From Bostrychus sinensis (taxonomy: Eukaryota > Chordata > Actinopteri > Gobiiformes > Eleotridae), in contig CM036242.1 of NCBI GenBank assembly GCA_020698575.1, forward strand, positions 15,295,124 through 15,359,123: a DNA stretch of 64,000 nt, given 5' to 3'. The notes under the pieces are model-generated. The model had not been told where the DNA came from. It did not search any database and worked only from the letters and a program-made list of their open reading frames with translations. Within the stretch, counting starts at the first letter, position 1; each line of letters opens with the position of its first letter. The position numbers were made by a program, and so were the translations under genes. Shown piece by piece: positions 21,302 to 32,900 of the stretch.

Positions 21302-21858
21302 TCTACCACCTTGATCCAAGAGCTTGGCCACAGCAGTGAAGAAACCTTGCTTTAAATTAAGATAAAGTGTCACAAGCGGGTACAGTGTTCTAGTTATAAC
21401 TTGGCTGGAGGTCAGAGGTCACACCTGGTCCATTCTTTCTGCGCTCCAACCTCGTGTCACACACTTCCTCTGCTGAGGTCAGTCCCACAAGGGCTCCATG
21501 TCAACACTGGACCTGTGTGTGCCTCATACGGTCACCCTTATCCCACATTTCTGGCTCTCACTTTTTTTATCCTAGTTCTGGTCATTCTGGGTCATTGCAT
21601 GGTGCGACTGAATCTATGGTGTAATCAGAGAAAGAGGACAAAAGACGTGGTTGTGAATGTCTGCTTCTTCTGCCTGCCTTTCTCCAAATGGTAGCAGTAT
21701 ACTTTTATAGACTGTCATTTCGTCTTTTTTACATTTCTCACAAAGACAGTTCTCAGTGAAATGGTAAAGTGCATGAAAGCATAACTAGATGTGCATAAAA
21801 ATAGCTAAAGCACAGTTGGAGAAAGAGATGAAAGAGACACAGGCGTTACCATGAATCC

Positions 21859-22209
21859 GTCACTACGTTTACATGGAGAGCTTAATCCAGCTATGTTCAA
21901 TGTTCGTCTTTAGTCTGATTTCTTCAGAGAACTGGTCAAACCACTCTTGTTCCATGCCCACATGCAGAGCAGAGAGCTTAATTACTAAGACTACAGCACT
22001 ATGAGGCATTCAAGTGGTCTGCAGATTTACCAGCAGCGCTAAAACTTTGAAGCACTAAATGCTAAAAAAAAACACTTATTTACACAGTTCTTAGAGTGTT
22101 AACAAGAAATATAAATTGTAAAACTTTTACTTTACTAAATAAAACTTGACAAAGTTAGACGAAAGCAATTCTCGCATGGTAAATACATCTCACGCAGCCC
22201 CGTAGTGAC
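21859..22209. mobile_element. Small inverted-repeat element (GTCACTACG family), copy 2
   Basis: Begins GTCACTACGTTTACATGG and ends CGTAGTGAC, so the outer nine bases are exact inverted repeats. It shares ordered blocks with 4011-4346. Non-coding, 351 bp. No target duplication is evident. Confidence 0.6.
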
Positions 22210-24017
22210 TGTGGTGACCCCTGAAAGAAAGGGAGCAACCAAAAGGAACTTTCTTATTCCAAGCAATGGCACTTAAAGCTATAGTAATAAATAAAACTGT
22301 CCTCCTAACACCCCCAGCAACAACTTGTGTTTCTTTTATTTAAAAGTTAGAAAAAGTGACCCATTGCTTACCACAGAATACATCAGTCTGAAGTTTATAG
22401 ATAACCTTACACTCAACCTAGCTTACAACTTAAAACAAACTCTTTAGGTTGTTTATAATCTGGTGAATACATTGCCAATTCACAGTATTTTTCCCTTTTA
22501 TTTTGTTTCTTTTTTGCTACACCTTGCTATTTCTCTGCATATGGAGACATTGTCTGCACTGGAATAGCCACCTTCCTTGTAGAATTACCCACCACCAAGG
22601 AAAGAAATTAAAGTTCATAAGCTATGCACCAATAAGACTTCATATATGCATACATGTAATTGCCCAAAGCTTCAAATTGTCATCCTCTAAAATCTTCCCA
22701 AATTCTGATGTCTGACCATTCCAGCATAGAAAAACAAGCTTACATTTGCTCACAAGCTTACACTCTGTCAGTATCAGTCAGACATACAAAAAGACCCATG
22801 CGGGGTTAGACTATTTCCAAACATGAAACACGGGTGTCCATCTCGGTCACTAGGAGGTCCTGTCTTTGTGACTTGAAGCATGACTCTTCTTATCGGCATG
22901 TACAACACAGAGCATTGTTTTGGTAAAAATGGGAAGACAGAATCCATCTCCTCTTGCATTATCTCTGAAAGGGAGGCCAGATAGGGGGTTGCTCTCAAGT
23001 TGTGCACAGACGAACACATCAGTGGCCCTCGCAGCAACCTTCCCCCACCCTGCCTCATCTCTCCTCTCACAGTCCTCCTCAATGGGGCTGTTGCATATGC
23101 ATAGGAGTCAATATGTTCAAACCTATCGCCTTGGCAGGTCATCCACAGTGTAATCTGCAAAAGGACGCTGCGGCAGGCAAGGGAAATCCAATTGCATGTT
23201 GCGAAGTCACTGATGATTGACCAGCTGCTCTCTGAGGGCTCCATCTTCCTCTCCACACCAGTCGCTGAGGCGTAAGATGTCTGGGGTGGTTCAGCCCCAG
23301 CCCCCTGTGTCAATTGTGCTCTATTTAACGCAGTGAGGACATATTCATGGGCCAAAGACAAAGTAAATAAAATTGCGTATAGAGCAGCAGAAGTTACATC
23401 GTATGGGCCTCTCCTAAAAGTCAACTATCAAGTTTAGAGATCGAGTTTGCTCTCCATGGCAGTGCAGTAGAGAAAAGGGGAAGCAGCAAAAGCCAGTTGT
23501 TGAAACACTTGCAGAAAAAGTCTGCGCTTATGTGCAAGGTTTGTTTGAATGTGCTTGTTAAGGCAGATGTCTGTAATTGGGATTTTACAGTTTTTAAAAT
23601 GGCAACAAGATAAGGACAAAAATCACACAGAGGAATGAACAACAATGCAGTTTTTTAGCAGGTGACAATTACAAGGAATCAAAGCAAACAAACAGATATG
23701 AAATATGTTGTGAAATTCGCTGCGTGTTACCCAGCGCCTTCTTGTGTATTTTGGATATGAGATATTTTCCTCTTCAAATAGGTACTTCAAATAACAGCTG
23801 TGATAGGTCAGTATCAAATTAAGCGATGGCCCACACTACTAAGGTACCAGACATACAAAATTATAAGAAAAAAAAAAGCTGTAACATTAACTCATTTCTT
23901 TATAACATCAAGTACTTTTAGATTTTCAATCAAAGCATTGAACCATTTCTTCTGTACAATAACTGCAGTATGTGTTTTTATTGTAAACAATGCAACCACA
24001 AATAAAGGACACCTACA
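22210..24017. other. Unique stretch with an unusually stop-poor block (22774-23424)
   Basis: A 216-residue minus-strand frame spans 22774-23424, and two plus-strand frames (22920-23153, 23002-23220) overlap it. I recognise no domain, signal peptide or membrane protein pattern. The translated product has uneven composition and no repeats. The block is less AT-rich than its neighbours and holds octamer-like 'catatgcat' and 'aaagacaaag' motifs, so a conserved regulatory element is at least as likely as a gene. A single-exon gene is possible but unsupported. Confidence 0.35.
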
Positions 24018-24207
24018 AATATTCATTCTACATTTTATAGAAGGAATACTGACCTGACCTTGTTGTTCTTAACTTGAATCTCAGTTTTTGTAAGATCCAC
24101 TGAGCACCAATGAAAAAGAGGGACATTATCTTAAAAAGTGGGACGGAGGGACAGATGTGTAAATGGCTGTGCAGTACAACTAAAAGTGGGACAGGTGGTC
24201 ACCCTAA
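24018..24207. mobile_element. hAT-like MITE, copy 2 (left end decayed)
   Basis: Shares 'cactgagcacca.tgaaaaag', 'gggacattatctta' and 'aaaagtgggacaggtggtca' with 12196-12444, in the same order and spacing. The right end GTGGTCACCC is intact; the left end is not recognisable. Confidence 0.6.
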
Positions 24208-24414
24208 AAACACAGTTGGTACATTAGCCAAGTAATGTGTCTAGAAGGATTATTTACTGAAGCAAAATTAGAGCTCTATTTCCTAAAGCAGTGTTACATA
24301 ATATTTACTCTAAATATTGTTTGTGTTTAGAAGTGAAAGAAAGAAGTCTTCAAATAATTATGCATATAAAATGTACTTTGAACAAATGAAAACCTGTAAA
24401 AATGCATATACATA

Positions 24415-24796
24415 CAGCGGGTAAAATTAGTATTGAACACCATTGTCACCATTTTTCTTAACAAATATATATTTCACATTATGGGGGGATAATGTTCTTT
24501 CTACCTCCGGCTCACTGGAACCTTCAGAAGTTTAAAAATCATTCTGTAACCATTGCCTATCAGCATGTTCTGCAACAATGGGGTTGCAAAAGTCTTGAGA
24601 GAGCTCTTTGCTTTTACCCATCGTCAGATGTTTCATGTGAGACAACTTTGTAAAGGGAATCCTTTTTGATATTTCAGACAAGAGGCAGGATTGCTTTCTG
24701 AGACTTTTTTCCTGTGTCATTCGATTTTATTAAGCCAGTAGCATCAGAAATATATTGTTGAGTAAAGCGGCAATGTGTTCAATACTTTCCTCGGTG
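24415..24796 (-). mobile_element. Internally deleted Tc1-like element
   Basis: The left end CAGCGGGTAAAATTAGTATT after a TA, and a right end 'gtgttcaatac...ctcggtg' before a TA, match the inverted ends of a fish Tc1-like family whose TIR carries 'AAGTATTGAACAC'. Inside, the minus strand keeps the transposase start, MGKSKELSQDFCNPIVAEHA (24620-24561), the beginning of the paired-type DNA-binding domain. The rest of the transposase is gone. At 382 bp it could only be moved by enzyme supplied elsewhere, and its ends are mutated. Confidence 0.7.
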
Positions 24797-24835
24797 TACC
24801 CATTTGCACTGGTTTGCAGCCAATATTATTACTCA

Positions 24836-25070
24836 TGCATAAGCACCCATTCTATTTTCTATTAATAATTTCATTATCCATTTTGCATGTAATTGTTTGT
24901 AGAAATTATAATTCACTATATTGTATGCAACCAATTAGAGAAGCTAATAAACACTGGGTGCGCTGCTGATGTACATGTCATTGTATCTCAGAAGTGCAGA
25001 GTGTAAAATATTGTTATATACTGTATAATTAATGTATGTATTCATTGTATAATTGAAGGTTAGAGGCAAT
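24836..25070. repeat. Unclassified dispersed repeat, copy 1
   Basis: Shares the ordered text 'cattctattttc', 'gcatgtaat.gtttgtagaa', 'cactatattgtatgc' and 'attagag..gaagct.ataaa' with 28140-28385. Non-coding, AT-rich. No terminal structure was found. Confidence 0.55.
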
Positions 25071-25280
25071 GAAATGAATTGATTTTATTCCACGCAATTT
25101 GCCTTTTTAGAAAGTTAGATTCCTATCAGACTTTTATTCCACCTGGTTTGTTTAAGGACAGCCTGATATGAGAAGAGTCAGCTCTAGGATGACACTAGAA
25201 TTTACTAGAACAAACTTATATGTCTTTGGTGATAGCAACATTACAAAGACTGAATTAACCTTACTATCTTATATATAAAA

Positions 25281-25518
25281 TGGTAAATAAACGGTCACAT
25301 TTAGATAGTGCTTTTCTATCCTCATGGGTACTCAAAGTGCTTTACATCAAGGAACCATTCACCGATTCACACTCACATTCGTACACCAGTGTGTGCAGAC
25401 ACTGGAGGTAAAGTGGGTGAGACACAACGACAGTATGCAACAGTGGGAGTGGGGTTTGAACTGCTAACCTTCTGGTTAGTGGACAAGCGGCTCTACCAAC
25501 TGAGCTACTGTCACCCAC
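25281..25518 (-). mobile_element. tRNA-derived SINE with L2-like tail
   Basis: On the minus strand it starts GTGGGTGACAGTAGCTCAGT, giving an A box TAGCTCAGTTGG (25507-25496) and a B-box-like GTTTGAAC region near 25452-25461, so the head is a tRNA relic. After the body it ends in 'aaagcactatctaaatg', an L2-type tail. A true tRNA is excluded because the head lacks a foldable acceptor end and continues into SINE sequence. The open frame across it is not a gene. Confidence 0.8.
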
Positions 25519-26333
25519 ATATATGTCCTCTCCAGTATAAAATAAGCTATAGTTGCTGGCCATAAACAATTTTGCATGCAAGTTAGCAAACAGTGAGTCT
25601 AAAAGGCTGTGCACATTCAGAGACGCATGCACCACAAAGTAATATTCTATGTAACACTGTGTAAGTCTACATGCCATCTTTGCGCTTTGGAGGTGTTGCA
25701 AATAAAAGCATGCTGTTTTTGATGGGCAGCCTTAGTAAAACAGTGTGTTTGAGAGAGTGCATGTGCAGCCTTTTGATGGTGCACATTCAGAAAAGTTAGG
25801 TAATGGATCAATGTGCAGGTCTAAGGTCTTACACTAAGTTTCCTCAGTTTTTCAAATGGACCTGCTTACAATTTCAGGCTTAGCTACCTATAGGCTATCC
25901 GTTGCTAAGCAGTATTGTGTAGATGTCTAATCCTAAACATGGAAAGACTTTGATTTTAGTCCAAAGCACCATATTTGGTTGTTTCAGTCCTAACACAAGG
26001 CTGTCACATGCACGTGTGTTTCACAAAATTGCGTGAGCCGGAGCTGCGAGGAACCCCATTGTATGCTGCTCTGAATGAGAAATTGGTTTTGGCTAAGGTC
26101 TTTGCGCCCTTTCAAGCTTGTTCGCAGTAACTTTCAGCGTATGTTTTCTTCACCAAACCCTCACATGTCAAACCTCCTTCTGTGCTCTCTCGGCTCACTA
26201 CCTCCAGCTGCTCCAATGGAAAAAAGGGAGACTGCTGCTGCTGAAGGAGCCGTACCTCCGGGCCACGGCATCCACACTGGGCTCCACTGACCACACAGCT
26301 CCCCTATGCCCTGCAGCTACCTGGCCATTGCTC
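25519..26333. other. Unique stretch
   Basis: No gene recognised. The part 26030-26330 is richer in C and G with overlapping short frames on both strands, none of a known family. Confidence 0.4.
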
Positions 26334-26660
26334 CAATTTCACTGGCTTTACCTCCCGGCGCTCCAACACTGGTGTGACCTTCCAGCACCAGTCCAAACAT
26401 GCTGCAGAAAATACCTGTTTTTACTCCACCACCCTTCAGTATATATCTTTTGGCTTCATGCTTTATCTCCACAGTTCACTCACTTCGCTCCACAGATAGA
26501 CATTTAGAGGGGTATTTGGCTTTTCTTTGGAGGTAATATTGTCTTGTTTACTGGCCTCTGCTTCAATTTCACCAGCTTTCCTTCCCAGGCGCTCCAACAC
26601 TGGTGTGACCCTCTGGCACCAGTTCAAACATACTGCAGAAATTAACTGCTTTAACGCCAG
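26334..26660. repeat. Diverged tandem duplication, offset about 238 bp
   Basis: 'aatttcactggctttacctc...ggcgctccaacactggtgtg' at 26336-26400 recurs as 'aatttcaccagctttccttc...ggcgctccaacactggtgtg' at 26573-26640, followed in both by 'ccag.ccaaacat.ctgcagaaa'. The segment between (26455-26560, 'tttatctccacagttcact...') has a further diverged relative at 27555-27660. Frames of 129 and 66 residues across it show no family and are disrupted between copies. Confidence 0.65.
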
Positions 26661-26706
26661 CATCTTAAAAAAGACAAACGTATCAATAATGTAATTGTGT
26701 AATGAC

Positions 26707-27363
26707 CAGGGCTTGACATTAACTTTTTTTTCTCACTGGCCACTGTGGCTAGTCTTTGTCAATAGTTGCTAGCCAATGAGGATTTTTACTAGCCAAATTT
26801 TATTCACTTAGGTTTCTGTGTATATTTTATTGTGCTATAAGCTTAAAGAAATGTAAAATTTGGTTTATGGACAGGGATTTATCAAATATTAATAAATAAG
26901 TTTTGCCTGCACAGAATAAATGTTATCTCTGTCCATGTGGCATTCTCTGAAACATGTTTAGTTTTTTTTTGTTTTTTTATTACAATCAGGGCTAGACACT
27001 TTTTTGCTTACTGGCCACTGTTAGAAATCTTTTTCAGAAGTCAATAAGCTTAATGAAATGTAGAGCTTGGTTTTATGTGTAGACAAGAATTTTTCAAATA
27101 TGTGGACAAAGAGGCAGCATCAATTAGATTTTTTTTTCTATTTTAATACATGTTCTTTTGTTGTTGTTGTTGTTGTTTTTTGTTTTTTTTTTCTTATACC
27201 ATGTTACATTACTCCGCTCGAAATCAGGTCACTCAAACATAGCAAAATGAATAACCTCTAAAGTTAAGATACATGCATAAAATCCAAGCAGAAAAAAGAG
27301 GCTAGTGAGACTAAAAGTTCTACCAGCATTTGGCCGGTTGGCTAGTGCTAATGTCAAGCCCTG
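26707..27363. mobile_element. hAT-like non-autonomous transposon with perfect 8-bp target duplication
   Basis: The left end CAGGGCTTGACATTAACTTT and right end 'gctaatgtcaagccctg' are inverted repeats. GTAATGAC lies immediately outside both ends (26699-26706 and 27364-27371). CAGGG ends with 8-bp duplications are diagnostic of hAT elements. At 26988 a second 'cagggctagaca...actggccactg' repeats the left end, so about 280 bp at the left is partly duplicated inside. No transposase frame. Confidence 0.88.
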
Positions 27364-27374
27364 GTAATGACTCA

Positions 27375-27440
27375 GACTTGGAGATTCTCTAGTTCAGGGG
27401 TAAATGCTCTTTCAACTGAGCCACAAAACCCAGAATCTAC
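27375..27440 (-). mobile_element. Possible tRNA-like SINE head fragment
   Basis: On the minus strand 'tttgtggctcagttgaaagagc' contains an A-box match TGGCTCAGTTG. A B box is only weakly present, and no body or tail follows. It may be chance. Confidence 0.25.
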
Positions 27441-27539
27441 TAAATATGTTCTTTTAATAAGAGAAGTGAGAATCAAATATATCCAATGTATTAATTAAAG
27501 CACTCCAAATTAAAAGCATTCATACTTCACAAAAATGCG

Positions 27540-27790
27540 CTCAGTATCTCTTTGCTTTATCCCCACACTTCACTTTCTTTGCATGGTTAAACCACAGAAA
27601 GACATTTAATATAGACCTATTTGAGATTTTCTTAGGTGGTGATATTGTTGTGTTTACCAATACTTTAAGCAATGTGTTATCTGCCAAACAAAAGTTGAAA
27701 GAGCAAAATTCCTCTGGAGGTATAAGTTTGCACCTCTGATTTATTGGCTGAGGTGTTGCAGTGCTCAGAATATGGCGCTTTGACAAGTGT
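27540..27790. repeat. Diverged relative of the 26.45-26.56 kb block
   Basis: 'tttatccccacacttcact...cacagaaagacattta...tttgagattttctt.ggtggtgatattgttgtgtttac' parallels 26462-26550. It extends further right with unique sequence. Non-coding. Confidence 0.5.
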
Positions 27791-28139
27791 GACAGTTGGC
27801 AGATAAATTTCCTCTCCTCTTATCTGAAGAGCCTCAGGACAGACATCCACAAGTGACAGTTCTCTTAATATTATTTTGATATCCTATAAAAAAAAAAAAA
27901 GAATAAGCTTACTATTGAGTTTCCTAAACAAAATCTACTTATTGACAAAATGTTGGACAATTTACCGAGCATCTCCTCTATCTACATGTCTTTAGTTCAA
28001 AAGTAAAATCCCAAACAGTGCATTTAGATGGGAAATAATTATAAATAATATACAAAAGTTTCAATGTGAATGAGTGGAAACTTATTGAAAAATTAGCAGA
28101 GTTTGTTTGGCACATTTGTAGGCATACAATATTGTGTTC

Positions 28140-28385
28140 CTCATACATATGCACACATTCTATTTTCCATGAATAATTTCTACTATTATGCATGTAATGG
28201 TTTGTAGAAATTATAAATCACTATATTGTATGCGAATAATTAGAGGAGAAGCTGATAAATATCCTATAATTTATATTAATAAATACCATTTTATTCCACT
28301 TCAAAAGTGCCTTGTGCAAAATGTTGTTGTATAAAACTGAATTATACAGTATATTTAAATGTTAGGGCACTGAAATACATGTGTT
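28140..28385. repeat. Unclassified dispersed repeat, copy 2
   Basis: Partner of 24836-25070 (shared order of short blocks described there). Divergence includes small insertions and deletions, so it is not a recent duplication. Confidence 0.55.
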
Positions 28386-29978
28386 TGTTTCACTTTTTAG
28401 AGTGATGTGCCTGCAAGGCCACCATAGTTGTTTTTAAAAAAAGCAACAGAAAACCACAGACCCCATCTTTAAGAACATGTAAATGGATACAAAACAAAAG
28501 TTCCAGAGTTAATCATTATTAACAATTGGGATATAATATAATGTACTATTGATAGTACGTTTCATAATAACATTACATCTTTATCAAATTGAAATAGGCC
28601 GTTGAAGTGTCTGGTAATGAAAACATCAGCAAAACTCAAGCAGTTGTATAACGTTTTTCAAGATGACCTATATCTTTAATCATCTAAGATACTACAAGGA
28701 CACCTACACAAGATGTTACCAATGTAGAGTACATGCAATATAAGCACTGCTCCTTCAATTACCAACTTATTTCTTTCTCAAAAGGCTTCAAACTGTAGCT
28801 GCTCTTTTATTCTGCAGCATATACAAGAGTTCGACAACACTACATACTGCTATCATTAAAACCTTTATTGTTTTCGTAATAATTGTTATGGCTGCATATT
28901 ATTGGCCCCTTTCCATGTTCATGCATATGGAGAAGGCCCCTGGAGTAAACCATAAAGAATTTCTAAGTTAATCTGTGATAGATTTGGTTTAGATTTAGTG
29001 ATCACTTTTTGAAAGGCAGATTTGCAATCTTCATAAGAATCCACTGTGTCCCCCGTGTTCAATAACTGCACATAATTCCATCTGGGCCGAGTTGACAATA
29101 ATGCATCAGCAGCTTTTGACAAATTATTGATTCCCGACTCAGTATGCATTAAATTCACGGTAACTGTATGACAGAAGGCATAATTCAATTCTCCTTGCAC
29201 AGAGAGCTCTTTAGTCAAGACTATATGGCCTCAGAATGGCAATGCACTGGGCTGCGTTATTATACCTATCAAGCACAGTAATGATCTACCTCAGGGGCAC
29301 AGGTACAGCTGCAAGGTAATTTATGGGAGCTAGCAGAATTCTACAGGTTAATGCCCTCCATCAAAATAGAGAAAACGGCACATGCTTGTGTGCATGTCAT
29401 CTGGTGTTTCTCTGTTAACAATGCCCTATTATGCTACACACTTGAATGTCACTTCTGTTGTCGTTCCTCCAGATGCCACATGGCACCTGACTGCAAGGGA
29501 AATTATATGTTTACGATGGCTGAGTGTCTGTGTCAAAGTGTTGTAGCTGTGTAGAATTGGAAACTTATAGAATGGTTTGGAACATTCTTTGCAAAGAACG
29601 TACATTTTGATAATCAGATCCTATAGGTCATTTGGTGATTTTTGAGCTGAGGTCTTTATTAATGGAATAAGTTCAATATTGAATTGTTAAAAAGGCAGTC
29701 TAAATGCTACAGCTGGTGGCTGGAAAAATGTCTGTTTAAAGAGCCAATTTATAGTAGTGTTTTTGATAAAATTAGACTTGCAAACAATGTAATTAAAAAA
29801 ATAGATGGAATTACTTCTCCAATCATTTAATCATTTTAGAGTACCACTTAACCTTAACTTTAAACTAAATAACTAACCTAACTTAACCTTTTGTAATTTT
29901 ATACTGATGGTGTGTGCAAACTGCATCACATTGTCCTATAGACATTAGATGACTTGAGTTTGAGGACACAGTGAATTT
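28386..29978. other. Unique stretch
   Basis: No gene recognised. A 99-residue minus-strand frame (28919-29218) has no family resemblance or splice context I can defend. The region 28900-29480 is less AT-rich and might be conserved non-coding sequence. Confidence 0.4.
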
Positions 29979-30232
29979 CAATGGGTTCTCTCCAGGTACT
30001 TCCACTTCTTTCCACTTCCTAAACGCAAGCATTCACATGGTAAATTTGTAAATCTAAATTGCTCCTATTCAGTGGATGTGAGAGTGAATGGTTGTCTGTC
30101 TCCATATATCTCTTTTGTATGTCAGCCCTGCAACTAACTATTGTCCTGGGTGTAGGCTGCCTAAGGCCCATAGTTAGGCTCCAGTCATCTGCAACCCCTA
30201 ACAGGAATAAGCAGCAGAAGGAGATGAATGAT
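29979..30232 (+). mobile_element. Head-less fragment of the tRNA-type SINE (6556 family)
   Basis: Shares 'gtgagagtgaatggttgtct', 'tcagccctgc', 'taggctccagtca' and 'aacccctaac.gg.ataagc' with the full copy, ending in 'gatgaatga'. The head and first third are missing or unrecognisable. Confidence 0.7.
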
Positions 30233-32622
30233 TCTGACAATATTTAGTTTGCAGCCTTTAGCTTGTGTAGCCTAAATGCTCGTATAAAGAGAGGAGCCAG
30301 GCATTGCACCATTTACTAATGACCTCTAAGCACACCCTGACATCTATCCATTTGCCCATTTTGTCTTTTGTTTTGACGGAACATTTGATTTTTGGTGGAT
30401 AACGCCATTATGTCTGCTGAAAATGTGTGTGGCTTAGCGTTTCTAGGAAAAATGTGCGCACAGCCTGTGTTGTTTAGCAATAGGTAGAGCACAGGCTTAA
30501 CATAACACATGCAGACATTACACATCCACATAGAAATCTTTAGGAAAGTTAGTTTACAGAGATCACATCGATGCAATCACAGCATGTCCTCGTCTACTCC
30601 TCCCTTGTTAATACCTCTCACTGCTGTATGCTCCAATGGACAAAACTCCTAGACACATTGATACATGGTGCTCAGCCTCAGTGACGCGAGAGCCCCCACC
30701 ACACACTGTCACCTCTGTCACCTTACCTTCCCTCACCCCCTTGCTGCGTCTCCTCCTTTTCCTCCCCGCTGGCTGCTGGGGTGATGGGTCATAAATCCCC
30801 CCAGACAGAGCCGTGAAGGTATGGGGAGGGGGGCTATCGAGTAGTTTGAGGGGGCAGAAGTGTGTGGCAGTGGTGGTGGGGTTGTAGCTAAAACACAAAC
30901 CTGAAGGAGATCTCTGCTCATGCATAGAAAGCCGTTTCCCCCTCACCGACAATGTCTCCCCCGGGGGTGCCAACTCGCTGCATGCAAAGCAGTCTCTTCC
31001 ACTCTTAAGACAGCGTGTCGATCTTCTCCCTCCCCTCCCTCTCTCTCTCTCTCTGTCTCCCCCCTGTGCAAATGTGTTACGGCTCTCGGGGAACTTTGTG
31101 GCTTGGGATGGAAAAAAAGGTGAGTGTGTGGTGTCTGGTGGAATTCGCTACCCTCCCTTATCATCCAGATGATCCTGAATGCCAATTACCCCACGCCACT
31201 CTGCAGGGAGAGGCCTGTCACTCAGAATTTGGCATCTAGATAGGCCGTCTAGGTGGTAGCCTTATACTTTACACTGTCTGATGTATATTATGGATATCTA
31301 TGGCTATGCAATTGTAAACATTTTTTTTTCCATTTTTTTACATTACACCATTTGCAGACAATGTTCAATAGCAAACTGGAGAGCTAAAGTTACAGAGTGT
31401 TGCTTTAAAGAGTTAGCCTAATAATACAAGCCCTAATACAGCCATTCTGAAGCATCTGTGTATACATAAAACACTCACTTACAGGCATCCAGTGACATAG
31501 GCCAAAGTGGATATATCAGCGGGTTGAGGAAGCATTTGGCGCCGAGCTCCACCAGTCATATCTACTCTTTTTTACAGGCACAAGCAAATCAATAAAACAA
31601 GAGCAACAACCTTTTAAGCTGTACACTGTCAAAATAGTGAGAGTGAGACAAATAGAAGTAGAAAGGGAAGCCAAGCAAGGAAAAAAGTGCTGAGGTGGAA
31701 CATTTTGATTTATTCAAGCTCATGCACTTCTGATTTATATGTGCTTTCACAATAGGTTATCACCAAATTCAGCAATTCTAATGCGCCCTCATATGTAAAT
31801 ACAGTATATGGAATTGTTTGTTACATAAAAATGACTATGTGGCAGCATATTCAAAACAAAATAGTGTTGCTCTCAGGTGTAGTGGTATGAAGTATGTCTG
31901 CAGGGCCAATGAAGCCACTGAAAAACCTGCTGCTAACTGTGATTATAGGCAAGAAGGTTCTGAAGCTTGAAAACACAGTATTGAGTTTTTTTCTACTTGC
32001 TGTATGTAACCAGCAGCAAATAGCTTTTGGGGGTTTAGCATCATTGAGCCTCATTCATGAATGACAGTAGGTAAGTTTCTACTATAAAGTATGTTCTATG
32101 CTTATACCTGGTGTATACTACCACTGATCACTATTATTCTATTAAATAGTATTTGTAGAAATATATTGTCTACAATCAGAATAAATTTAGCATCGTTTGT
32201 TGCTATATAAGTCTGAAATTATTATAAAACTGCAGAATTTCAGTGGATTAGAGTGCCCCTAACTACTATTGGGACTTGTTCTCTCAGAAGAAAGTTTTGA
32301 AGTTAAGAAAACATTAGAGAATAGCAAACATCTTTCTAAAAAGTGCTTAAGTACAAATCTTTGCATGAGAAGGGTTCATGAATGAGACCCATTGTTTTAC
32401 TGAGAACACCATACTTGCATATACCAGACCAAACTGAAAATATCTTCTCAATCATAATGAAGAGTTTTAAGGAGTGAAAACCAAACTGCAAACTACATAA
32501 TTAAATTGGCGTCTTGACACAAATAAATTCAATTCCATAAAGAGCTACAAACAAAGCTGAGGGTTTGAGAGAGTTTGCACACCCGCCACAACCTGTTTAC
32601 AGCCATAATGAATGGAAAGCCA
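30233..32622. other. Mostly unique; GC-richer block at 30600-31240
   Basis: No repeat explains 30600-31240, which contains several overlapping frames (up to 121 residues, minus strand 30608-30973) rich in proline and serine and unlike any family I know. A CT-rich tract lies at 31022-31068. The remainder (31250-32620) is ordinary AT-rich sequence. Confidence 0.4.
31022..31119 (+). other. Candidate non-coding or first exon end with consensus splice donor
   Basis: 'aaaaaaag' followed by GTGAGTGTG at 31120 is a full-consensus 5' splice site, downstream of a pyrimidine-rich tract and a GC-richer segment. A short ATG frame (ATG at 31109) would enter the splice after four codons. I see no TATA box and recognise no protein. 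Donor-like sequences occur by chance, so this is only a pointer. Confidence 0.2.
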
Positions 32623-32747
32623 TTTTAACCTTTAATAGCAAATCTGGATATGTAGTACAGATATCTACAATCTAGTTTCTCCTAAACTCAATTACAATTT
32701 CAGATATCCACAATAACATTCCTCCTATCCACACTTTAGATTAAGGA

Positions 32748-32900
32748 TGTCCACGTCATTTCGCCAAGGACAAATGACGTCACGTTTTCCATTCATTTCT
32801 ATGGGTGACCTCATTAGACATAGCTATAATTCAATTAGGGATATCCACAATGTTAATTATGGATATCTACTACTGAATTACGGATATCCCTGACTGCAGT
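32748..32900 (+). repeat. Left arm of the long inverted repeat
   Basis: Contains 'acgtcatttcgcc', the CRE-like palindrome TGACGTCA (32775-32782), 'ttccattcatttctatgggt' and the start of the GATATC array. Its reverse complement is 33395-33545. Within it, ACGTCATTT and AAATGACGT form a small hairpin. Confidence 0.85.

Larger units (their letters stand above)
20129..21858. other. Unique stretch with simple repeats
   Basis: No gene seen. It contains an A-run near 20430-20444, the long TG repeat, and a T-run/A-run pair at 21192-21301. The frame at 21401-21694 (97 residues) has a hydrophobic stretch but no recognisable family or splice context. Confidence 0.45.

Noticed and set aside
22774..23424. 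Annotating the 216-residue ORF as a gene
   Set aside because: No recognisable domain, no clear promoter, and competing frames on the other strand; kept only as an observation.
25440..25518. tRNA gene on the minus strand
   Set aside because: A and B boxes are present but there is no acceptor stem pairing, and the sequence continues as a SINE.
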